DNA from: Ignavibacteria bacterium
GTDB lineage: Bacteria > Bacteroidota > Ignavibacteria > Ignavibacteriales > SURF-24
Direction of reading: 5' to 3'
Length of the DNA stretch: 64,000 nucleotides
NCBI GenBank assembly: GCA_025612245.1
Contig: JAAXKQ010000004.1
Span: 62,001 to 126,000 of the forward strand
Position 1 is the first letter of the stretch; each line of letters starts with the position of its first letter. Shown in pieces: positions 49,796 to 56,960 of this stretch. Made by a program: the position numbers and the translations under genes. Below the pieces are notes generated by a model, which was given only the letters and a program-made list of their open reading frames with translations, was not told the origin of the DNA and searched no databases.

Positions 49796-50147
49796 TTTGT
49801 TTCCCTCAGTTTTAAGGTTAAAATCCCCGCTTGCATACGGGGAAAAAGTGTTAAATTTCCATTTTCCAAACGTATCGGAACCTAAACTAATGAAAGTGAA
49901 AAGTCAAGTTCTTCTAAGTGGAAATTATTGAAAATAATCTGCTTGAAAGTTAGAGGATTTTTTGTATCTTTACGCCATCTTCAATCATTACGGCCTTTAA
50001 GGCAACTTCCTATGTGGCTCACTGAAAGAACATGACAGGTATAAATGCAAAACTGACATAAAAAGGTGGTATAAAATAATAGATGAAAAATTAGGAGGGA
50101 AATGCATATTAATATATTATAGATGATTACAACCCTAAGGAGCTAAT
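49796..50147. promoter_or_regulatory. Divergent spacer between the ROK kinase and outer-membrane protein genes
   Basis: No gene in 352 bases. A candidate plus-strand promoter is TTG (49943-49945), 19 bases, TATCTTTA (49965-49972), which would give a leader of about 170 bases for the gene at 50148. GGAG precedes that gene's ATG. Confidence 0.45.
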
Positions 50148-51248
50148 ATGTTTATTTTCATTAAAAATAAATTGCAGTCCCTTCTTCCTTCAGTTCTTCT
50201 GTCCATTACACTTTCAGCCCTAACATTAAAAGCACAGGACCTAAACAGCACGCTTCAGCTTCTCTCAGATCAGGCGGCAAAGGCATACCTCAAGCCTGCC
50301 AGCAACGGTTTCGGAGCCGATTTAAATAGCGGCTGGTTTTCAAGTGCACCAAAGCCAAAGCAGTTGGGATTTGACATATCTCTTGGCGTTGTTGCCATGG
50401 GGGCATTTCTTCCCTCGGATAACAAGAGGTTTTCAATAGACGGCGTTTTCCGCTTTACAGAGCAGCAGGCCGAGATTCTGACACAGTCGGTATTAAACCG
50501 CTACGGTCCTGAAGCGCAAAGGAGCCTGATCGACCAGCTGACTTCGAGAGATTTTAACGTTGGAATTTCGGGTCCAACCGTAATTGGGAGCAGCGATGAA
50601 TACCTGAAGGTAAATTTCAGGGGGGCAATCCTGAACTACCAGGCCCAGAGCGGGGGAGCTGAACAGCAGATCTACGTGCCGCCGCAGGAAATTGCCCTGG
50701 AGGACATAAAAGGGGTGCTGGATAACCTGCCGATACTTCCTTTTGCCGCTCCGCAGCTTACACTCGGTACGCTCTACGGCACACAGATGATACTGCGTTA
50801 CCTGCCCCCGACAAAAATCAGTGAGGACTTGGGAAAGGCGGACTATTTCGGAATCGGCCTGCAGCACAATATAGGCGTCTGGATGGCTCTGCCCTTAGAC
50901 ATAACGCTCGGTTATTTTACGCAGTGGCTTAAGGTTGGCGATGCCCTTAAATCCAGGGCAGAAGAGTACGGAATTTATGCCAGCAAGACTTTAGAACCCG
51001 GGATACTGAGCCTTACTCCTTATGCCGGTTTTTCAGTGCAGAATTCCACCATGGACGTCTCCTATGATTATCTTTACCAGTCGGGCGGCATTGAGGTGCC
51101 GACAGATGTTTCTTTTCAGCTAAAGGGGGAGAACTCGGCAAAGCTTGCCCTTGGCCTGGCACTCAGGCTTTCAGTTGTAAGCCTAAACTTCGACTACAAC
51201 ATAGCCAAGTTCAGCTCAATTAGCGGCGGGCTTTCCTTCCTGTTTTAA
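50148..51248 (+). CDS. Putative outer-membrane beta-barrel protein (DUF6588-like)
   Basis: 366 residues. Signal peptide about 1-29 (LLPSVLLSITLSALTLKAQ). The segment FGADLNSGWFSSAPKPKQLGFDISLGVVAMGAF resembles DUF6588 proteins of Bacteroidota. The C-terminal half shows alternating amphipathic strands (YFGIGLQHNIGVWMALPLDITLGYFTQWLKVG; LALGLALRLSVVSLNFDYN) and ends in Phe, as outer-membrane barrels do. Function unknown. It has its own terminator, so it is a single-gene unit. Confidence 0.75.
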   Translation: MFIFIKNKLQSLLPSVLLSITLSALTLKAQDLNSTLQLLSDQAAKAYLKPASNGFGADLNSGWFSSAPKPKQLGFDISLGVVAMGAFLPSDNKRFSIDGVFRFTEQQAEILTQSVLNRYGPEAQRSLIDQLTSRDFNVGISGPTVIGSSDEYLKVNFRGAILNYQAQSGGAEQQIYVPPQEIALEDIKGVLDNLPILPFAAPQLTLGTLYGTQMILRYLPPTKISEDLGKADYFGIGLQHNIGVWMALPLDITLGYFTQWLKVGDALKSRAEEYGIYASKTLEPGILSLTPYAGFSVQNSTMDVSYDYLYQSGGIEVPTDVSFQLKGENSAKLALGLALRLSVVSLNFDYNIAKFSSISGGLSFLF

Positions 51249-51312
51249 CGGATCCGCTCCTGAAGACGGATAAATATTTTCTTTCCGCAGCCTCAGAGAC
51301 ACCGGGGCTGCA

Positions 51313-51344
51313 GGAAGGAATAATTATCTTCCTTCCCGTTTTTT
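51313..51344 (+). terminator. Terminator after the outer-membrane protein gene
   Basis: GGAAGGAA (51313-51320) pairs with TTCCTTCC (51329-51336) across 8 bases, followed by CG and six T residues. Confidence 0.85.
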
Positions 51345-51413
51345 CTATTAATAATGCCTTAATTCCTGTATTTTACAGGCCTCCAATTTTTACAGGATTA
51401 CAGGCTGCCAATT

Positions 51414-52805
51414 ATGAAAAAATTATACTTCTTAGCTGCAATTTGTGTCTTTTTTACTTTTTGCGGAAAGCTCTCTGCCCAGGAAACACTTAAAAGCAAG
51501 ATCGGGCAGATGCTTATGGTAGGCTATCTGGGCACTTCCATGCCGGACAGCAATTATTCCGAGACCGATACACTGAAGGCCGATATAGCGGAAAGAAATC
51601 TGGGAGGGGTAATTGAATTTGCATACAACCTTAAAAACCCCGCGCAGATGAAACTTCTTTCCGGCAATCTGAAGGCTCTGGCTAAAACACCGCTTTTCAT
51701 TTCGACTGACCAGGAAGGGGGAAAAGTTGCAAGACTTAACGGCTCAAACGGCTTTAAGGCAAGCAGTACGGCTTACACCATAGGTACGGTTTATGATAAA
51801 GCGGATAGTACACGCCTCTGGGCCTCAACCATGGCCGGCTGGCTGGAACAGACGGGTATAAACGTGGATTTTGCTCCCGATGCCGACGTGATTGTAAATG
51901 CCCAAAATCCGGTTATTGCAAAGCTGTACAGGAGCTTTAACAAAAATCCTCTTAAGGTTGCCGAGCATGCTGCTTATTTTATTGAAGAGCTCCATAAGAA
52001 AAATATCATTTCCACGCTGAAGCATTTTCCCGGACACGGCAGCTCTTCACAGGATTCGCACCTTGGCATTACAGATATTACAAATACCTGGGCCGACTCG
52101 GAGCTCGTGCCTTTTCGTGAACTCATCTTAAGTGGGCAGGCCGACATTATAATGACGGGACACCTTTATAATGCAAAGATCGACACGCTTCCGGCTACGC
52201 TTTCGAGAAAGACGGTGCAGGGAATCTTAAGGGATCAGCTCGGCTTCAACGGAGTTGTCATAAGCGATGAACTTTCCATGGGAGCCATTTCAAACTATTA
52301 TGGACTTTTCGAAGCCGCTGCCATGGCCGTAAATGCGGGCATAGATATTCTGCTTTATAAAAGCAACCTGCTTTCCGACAGCACTTCACTGGTTAGAAAG
52401 CTTGAGGATTATCTGGAACAGAAAGTGTTGGACGGAACTATTCCCATGAGCAGAATTGACGAGTCTTATGCAAGGATAATGGAGCTGAAAAACAAGTACT
52501 TTGCCCCTTCCGGGCTTGGAAGCCTTTCTGCCTCACTAAGGCCTGAGAAGTTTGAGCTTAAGGGCTACCCGAATCCTTTTAACGGTATGATAAAGTTTCA
52601 GGTGAAAATTCCGTCTTCTTCTGCGTCGTCACTAAAGATTTATGATATGCTCGGGCGCCAGGTGGCTTCCATTATGGATGAGAATAAAACCTCAGGCACC
52701 TACTATTACAGCTGGAATGCCCCGGAGTTATCGAGCGGAATTTACATTGCGGTCCTCCATTCCGGAGCCTTTACTCAGGCTTCAAAAATTATGCTCCTAA
52801 AGTAA
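51414..52805 (+). CDS. Secreted glycoside hydrolase family 3 protein with T9SS sorting domain
   Basis: 463 residues. Signal peptide about 1-23. The GH3 barrel (about 25-365) has LFISTDQEGGKVARL, the NagZ-type catalytic loop KHFPGHGSSSQDSH (Asp-His pair) and the nucleophile region VVISDELSMGAI, pointing to beta-N-acetylhexosaminidase. Residues about 375-463 are a T9SS C-terminal sorting domain: GYPNPFNGMIKFQV, LKIYDMLGRQVASI, then SGIYIAVLHSGAFTQASKIMLLK. So the enzyme should be exported to the cell surface or medium. It would release GlcNAc for the nearby transporter, kinase and NagA. Confidence 0.92.
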   Translation: MKKLYFLAAICVFFTFCGKLSAQETLKSKIGQMLMVGYLGTSMPDSNYSETDTLKADIAERNLGGVIEFAYNLKNPAQMKLLSGNLKALAKTPLFISTDQEGGKVARLNGSNGFKASSTAYTIGTVYDKADSTRLWASTMAGWLEQTGINVDFAPDADVIVNAQNPVIAKLYRSFNKNPLKVAEHAAYFIEELHKKNIISTLKHFPGHGSSSQDSHLGITDITNTWADSELVPFRELILSGQADIIMTGHLYNAKIDTLPATLSRKTVQGILRDQLGFNGVVISDELSMGAISNYYGLFEAAAMAVNAGIDILLYKSNLLSDSTSLVRKLEDYLEQKVLDGTIPMSRIDESYARIMELKNKYFAPSGLGSLSASLRPEKFELKGYPNPFNGMIKFQVKIPSSSASSLKIYDMLGRQVASIMDENKTSGTYYYSWNAPELSSGIYIAVLHSGAFTQASKIMLLK

Positions 52806-52918
52806 AAGCCGGAGAGCCACTGAGCAGCAGGTCTGTTTGCTAAGATTTAGAGGAAGAAAGGGGAAGCATGACGGGGAGTATTGCCATTCGGGGCTATGCC
52901 GCTCAAAGCTTTTAAGAT

Positions 52919-52955
52919 AGGGAGGCTTTTTTTTACTCAAAAAAATAGCCTCCCT
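52919..52955. terminator. Bidirectional terminator between GH3 and C1 peptidase genes
   Basis: GGGAGGC (52920-52926) followed by T residues pairs with A residues and GCCTCCC (52948-52954). The stem works for both converging transcripts. Confidence 0.85.
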
Positions 52956-52981
52956 TAAAGTTATTTACTTTCCCTTAAAAA

Positions 52982-54214
52982 TTATTTTTCGGCAAATTTT
53001 TTCAACAGGTCTTTTGCCATATCCTTATGGACCATAAAATCCACCATCTTAAGCTTTACGTAATCTTCATGGAAGAAAACGTAACCCGGATTCGGGGAAG
53101 CATATGAGCCTGCCCCGGAGTCTTTAATTAGGAACCAGTCCTTCCCGTTCTTTTCAGTGTAACCAACGATGTGAATTCCGTGGTCGTCGGTAGTAGTCTG
53201 GTTGCTGAACCTCATCTGGCGGGCATTCTCGTCTATATATTCAGAAGGAATGTCAAAGCTTGGCACCATTGCTATTTCAGACTGTGAGCTGCATCCTGGT
53301 TCAGAGACGTCACCGCCGATTGCAATTGTGTAGCCCTTTCTAACGGCATTTTTTACGGTGTTCATGAATTCATCAAGGGGAACATTGTAGTAGTCCTTGT
53401 CGTGCCACCAGTTATCCGATACCTCGTATTCCATCTGCTGGTAGTAGGGGGATTCCATTAAAGAAATTATGTCTACGTAGTCATCCATATTAAGTCTTAC
53501 AACTTTCTGGAAATATTCCTGCGGTGTAAGTTCACCGGCCTCAGTCATAACCTTTACGGGAGGCTTGCCGAGGTAATGATCCATAATTGATTTAATGGTG
53601 GAAACGACCTTCTCTTCATCCCAGTCGTTATTGGACTTAACGGTCTGAAGATAGCTATTCATCTCGGCATACATTTTACTGTGGTCGTGGTGTTTCTGTC
53701 CTGGCAGCATGCCTGAATAGGCTTCTTCGGGAACGATGCCGTATTTTTTCCAGATTCTTCTAACGGCGTTGCTTTCGGAGCCTTCGCCGAAGACAGAGTT
53801 ACCCCTTTCCTCCACAAAGCGGCGGGCTTTTTCGACGTACTCCCAGTAAACGGTATAGATTTCGGAGAGCTTTATCTGGCGTTTTGTCTGGCGGTAGATT
53901 TCGGATTCAAAGAATGAAGTTGTTGAAAAGCACCAGCAAGTTCCGGTCAGCCCCTGGTTGATCGGGGTGTTGTGCCACTGTTTTGTGAATTCCGAAGGGG
54001 CCTTTGGTACATCCAGGCCCGTAAAGTCCATCTTGAAATATTTCTTTGCTGGGGTTTCTTTTTTGTTGAAGTTGTCTATGTCCTTCTCCAGCATTTCCCA
54101 GTAAGGGTTCTTGGTATCTGAAAATACGGCTTTGTTTGTCTGTTTCTTCTGTGCAAAGATAAAAGCAGGAGACAGCAGTGCCAAAGCTAGCAGGCAGATA
54201 AGTTTCTTTTTCAT
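52982..54214 (-). CDS. Exported C1-family (bleomycin hydrolase-like) peptidase
   Basis: 410 residues. Signal peptide about 1-22 (LICLLALALLSPAFIFAQ), so periplasmic or secreted, unlike cytoplasmic PepC. The catalytic Cys is residue 93 in NQGLTGTCWCFS; the His lies in DDHGIHIVGY. The third active-site position, normally Asn in N-S-W-G, reads Asp in LIKDSGAGS. ALSEIYTVYW-like and FMVHKDMAKDLL segments match the C1B family. Probably an aminopeptidase or oligopeptidase; activity with the Asp variant is not certain. Confidence 0.88.
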   Translation of the reverse strand: MKKKLICLLALALLSPAFIFAQKKQTNKAVFSDTKNPYWEMLEKDIDNFNKKETPAKKYFKMDFTGLDVPKAPSEFTKQWHNTPINQGLTGTCWCFSTTSFFESEIYRQTKRQIKLSEIYTVYWEYVEKARRFVEERGNSVFGEGSESNAVRRIWKKYGIVPEEAYSGMLPGQKHHDHSKMYAEMNSYLQTVKSNNDWDEEKVVSTIKSIMDHYLGKPPVKVMTEAGELTPQEYFQKVVRLNMDDYVDIISLMESPYYQQMEYEVSDNWWHDKDYYNVPLDEFMNTVKNAVRKGYTIAIGGDVSEPGCSSQSEIAMVPSFDIPSEYIDENARQMRFSNQTTTDDHGIHIVGYTEKNGKDWFLIKDSGAGSYASPNPGYVFFHEDYVKLKMVDFMVHKDMAKDLLKKFAEK

Positions 54215-54440
54215 ATTAGTTTTCCTGGCTTTGTTTTAAGTACTTAGTTTATTAAATATTCCGGCAAGGCAGTGCGTGCGAAATTAAAAATATTCATGCC
54301 GGGAAATTAAAGGAAGACCTGATGAAAAGCAATGCCGCTCGTGTAAAATGGTGGGTTTAGAGTCCATAGCTTATGATTCCATGCCGGTTATCATTTCCGT
54401 ATTTTTCTCCCCCAGAGCAGGTGAGTGAGGGACTAGCGGG

Positions 54441-54500
54441 AGAAAACGGGTGCAGAGGGTGGGGCAGGAACTTTCTGCTTCTCTGCACACGCCATTTTCT
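54441..54500 (-). terminator. Terminator of the 115-residue protein gene
   Basis: On the minus strand CTCTGCAC (54457-54450 side) and GTGCAGAG (54488-54481 side) form the core of a long stem extended by AGAAAA/TTTTCT pairing, ending in TTTTCT. It lies directly after the stop at 54502. Confidence 0.65.
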
Positions 54501-54501
54501 G

Positions 54502-54849
54502 TTAAATGTTACTGTCCTCTCTTTTTACCTTCTTCAGGAATTCCATGAGGTCAATTCCGTCGTAGGACGAGTAAGCCCCGTAGGCATCCACGAAAAGGCC
54601 CTTTGTTCCGCCGTCGGATTTCATGAGGTAGATGACCGACATATCGTCCGGGTTAGATTCGCCCTCGAAGCGGTATACTCTTTCAATTGTGAGTTCTTCA
54701 GGCTTAAAAACCTCCTGAGTTTCCCTGCAGGCCATCCCCAGATCGGTCATCTTAAAATCGTTGGTGTAGCCCTTATCCCTGAGGTGATTTATGGTTTCAG
54801 ACAAAGTGTACATATGTTCCTGAGCGTTTTCCTGATCAGATGTTGGCAT
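54502..54849 (-). CDS. Small conserved Bacteroidota protein
   Basis: 115 residues. The pattern TLSETINHLRDKGYTNDF, FKPEELTIERVYRFEGESNPDDMSVIYLM, GLFVDAYGAYS matches a family common in Bacteroidota that is often labelled phosphoribosylpyrophosphate synthetase without biochemical support. No signal peptide, no catalytic motif that I can name. AGGAG lies 9 bases before the ATG. An open frame on the other strand (54373-54885) is a shadow. Confidence 0.75.
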   Translation of the reverse strand: MPTSDQENAQEHMYTLSETINHLRDKGYTNDFKMTDLGMACRETQEVFKPEELTIERVYRFEGESNPDDMSVIYLMKSDGGTKGLFVDAYGAYSSYDGIDLMEFLKKVKREDSNI

Positions 54850-55165
54850 AATCCTTTGCTCCTTTTTTATTTCAATATCATTTAAGTCCGGGTTTTTGCG
54901 ACTGCTTTTAATAATATAGTGGAAAAGACATCAAAAACAATTCTAATTGACTCCTCTTTTCAGGTCTGCCGGGGAAGGCAGTTTGTGTATTGAACTTTTG
55001 TGTTGAAAAGGAGGTTTAACATAATAAACGCGGGGAAACTCACTTAAAAGCGTGGTTTACCTCTTAAAACGGCCGCAAATCTTTTTTATTAAATGACTTG
55101 CTAATTCATGGAAATAATGTTAGTTTAATGAATCAGATTCGCCCCTTTGAGGGCGATTTTCATTT
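54850..55165. promoter_or_regulatory. Upstream region of the rimP operon
   Basis: No gene in 316 bases. Candidate promoter: TTG (55098-55100), 20 bases, TAGTTTAA (55121-55128). A perfect hairpin TCGCCC-CTTTGA-GGGCGA with TTTT behind it (55139-55160) stands just before the rimP ATG. Confidence 0.5.
55139..55160 (+). promoter_or_regulatory. Terminator-like hairpin in the rimP leader
   Basis: TCGCCC (55139-55144) and GGGCGA (55151-55156) with a 6-base loop and four T residues, ending 6 bases before the rimP start. If the promoter at 55098 is right the transcript starts about 5 bases before the hairpin, so it may act as an attenuator or 5' stabiliser of the nusA operon. Confidence 0.5.
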
Positions 55166-55669
55166 ATGAACTATCTACAGAAAAATATCATCCAAATAGC
55201 AGAGCAGGCGGCCGAAAAACTCGGGTTTCTGCTTGTTGAAGTGTCACTTAAAGGAGATAACCGCAATCGTATTGTCGAGGTCTTTATTGACAGCCGGAAT
55301 GGTGTATCAGTTGACGATTGTGCCGAAATGAGCCGTGAAATGGCATCTGTCCTGGATTCTACAGACCTGATTACCTCAAAGTACCGTTTGGACGTCTCTT
55401 CTCCCGGTGTAGACAGGCCGCTGAAATTTCTTGACCAGTACATTAAGCACGTGGAAAGGAAGTTTGAGGTCGTTTATGTCCCTTCTTTAAGGAGTGATGC
55501 TGCGCCGCAGGGTGTCCAGGAGGACAATAAAGCCCAGGAGGAAGAAAAAAAGATAAGCGGCAAACTGGTGAGGATTGAGGGTGACACGTTGACATTCAAA
55601 GTAAATAACGAGGAAGTTCCTGTAAATTTTAATACAATTAAAACAGCTAAAGTTTTAATCAGCTTTTGA
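55166..55669 (+). CDS. rimP: Ribosome maturation factor RimP
   Basis: 167 residues. AAEKLGFLLVEVSLKGDNRNRIVEVFIDSRNGVSVDDCAEMSREMASVLD and YRLDVSSPGVDRPLK are the RimP signatures. It carries a Glu/Gln/Lys-rich insertion (about 110-130) before the C-terminal SH3-like domain. Helps assemble the 30S subunit. First gene of the operon, as in most bacteria. Confidence 0.95.
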   Translation: MNYLQKNIIQIAEQAAEKLGFLLVEVSLKGDNRNRIVEVFIDSRNGVSVDDCAEMSREMASVLDSTDLITSKYRLDVSSPGVDRPLKFLDQYIKHVERKFEVVYVPSLRSDAAPQGVQEDNKAQEEEKKISGKLVRIEGDTLTFKVNNEEVPVNFNTIKTAKVLISF

Positions 55670-55687
55670 TTACGGAGGAAAAACAGT

Positions 55688-56935
55688 ATGAATACTGAAA
55701 TAGTTGAATCTTTTTCACAGATGGTAAGGGAAAAGAGCATTGACAAGGATGTGCTTGCCGGTATAATCGAGGAGATTTTCGGCATTATGGTGAAGAAGAA
55801 ATACGGAAATGATGCTAATTTCAGTGTTGTCGTTAACATGGATAAAGGCGATATAGAGATATTCCTCGAACGCCTGATTGTTGACGAGGTTCACGATCCG
55901 GGTCTCGAAATCTCTATTGACGAGGTTGAAGCCAAAGGAAATGACGATGAGCTGGAAGTTGGCGAGCCATATCCGGAAAGACTGGAACTCCACACCTTCG
56001 GCCGCCGTCTTATAAACCTGGCAAGGCAGAGCCTTAACCAGAAGATACGCGAACTCGAGAAAGATATCGTATTTAATGAATATAACGATATGGTTGGCGA
56101 AATTGTCGTTGGCGACATCTACCAGGTCAGGAAAAATGACATCCTCGTAAATCATAACAAAAATGAACTCCTTCTGCCAAGGCTCGAACAGCTGCCTAGA
56201 GAAAAATACAGAAAAGGGGAGACCATCCGCGCAATCGTCAAGGAGGTCAGGAAAACCCCCAACGGCCCCCAGGTTATTATTTCCCGTGCCGATAACGTTT
56301 TCTTAAGACGCTTATTTGAAATTGAGATTCCCGAAATATATGACGGTGTTATAGATATTAAAGGCATCGCCCGCGAACCCGGCGAAAGAGCCAAGGTTGC
56401 CGTTGAAAGCCAGGATACAAGGATTGATGCCGTTGGCGCATGCGTGGGTATGAAAGGCGTAAGAATTCACGCCATCGTCCGCGAGCTCAGCAATGAAAAC
56501 ATAGACGTGATCAACTATTCAGACGATCCGGATATCTACATACAGAGAGCCCTTTCGCCTGCAAAGCTGAAATCCATCGACGTGGATACAAAGGCAAAGA
56601 AGGCAACAGTTGTTGCCGACAGCGATCAGGTTTCAATGATTGTAGGCCGTAACGGCGTTAATATCCGCCTTGCTATGAAGCTTACGGGTTATGATATTGA
56701 AGTCCTCAGGGAGGAAAAACCCTATGAGGAATATGAAGAAGACATCGAGCTGATAGATATAAAAGAGGAACTTGGGGCTGACGTATACGAAATACTAATC
56801 AACCACCGCTATGATACGGCACTTGAAGTGCTGACGGCAGGCCCTGAAAAGCTGAAGGAAATTGAAGAATTCAGCGATGAAAAGATTGCCGAGATTATTA
56901 ATATAATCAAGGGCCAGTTTGAAGAGGAAGAATAG
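55688..56935 (+). CDS. nusA: Transcription termination/antitermination factor NusA
   Basis: 415 residues. N-terminal RNA polymerase-binding domain, S1 domain (VVGDIYQVRKNDILVNHNKNELLLPRLEQLP), then two KH domains (CVGMKGVRIHAIVRELSNENIDVI; IVGRNGVNIRLAMKLTGYDIEVL). The C-terminal acidic repeats of enteric NusA are replaced by a short helix-hairpin-helix-like tail (ALEVLTAGPEKLKEIEEFSDEKIAEII). GGAGG precedes the ATG. Confidence 0.96.
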   Translation: MNTEIVESFSQMVREKSIDKDVLAGIIEEIFGIMVKKKYGNDANFSVVVNMDKGDIEIFLERLIVDEVHDPGLEISIDEVEAKGNDDELEVGEPYPERLELHTFGRRLINLARQSLNQKIRELEKDIVFNEYNDMVGEIVVGDIYQVRKNDILVNHNKNELLLPRLEQLPREKYRKGETIRAIVKEVRKTPNGPQVIISRADNVFLRRLFEIEIPEIYDGVIDIKGIAREPGERAKVAVESQDTRIDAVGACVGMKGVRIHAIVRELSNENIDVINYSDDPDIYIQRALSPAKLKSIDVDTKAKKATVVADSDQVSMIVGRNGVNIRLAMKLTGYDIEVLREEKPYEEYEEDIELIDIKEELGADVYEILINHRYDTALEVLTAGPEKLKEIEEFSDEKIAEIINIIKGQFEEEE

Positions 56936-56960
56936 AACTTAATAACAGGTGTCCAAATAT

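Noticed and set aside
54373-54885. 170-residue open frame on the plus strand
   Set aside because: It lies over the minus-strand gene 54502-54849, which has a good ribosome site and a recognisable family pattern; the plus frame has Cys/Phe-rich unlikely composition.
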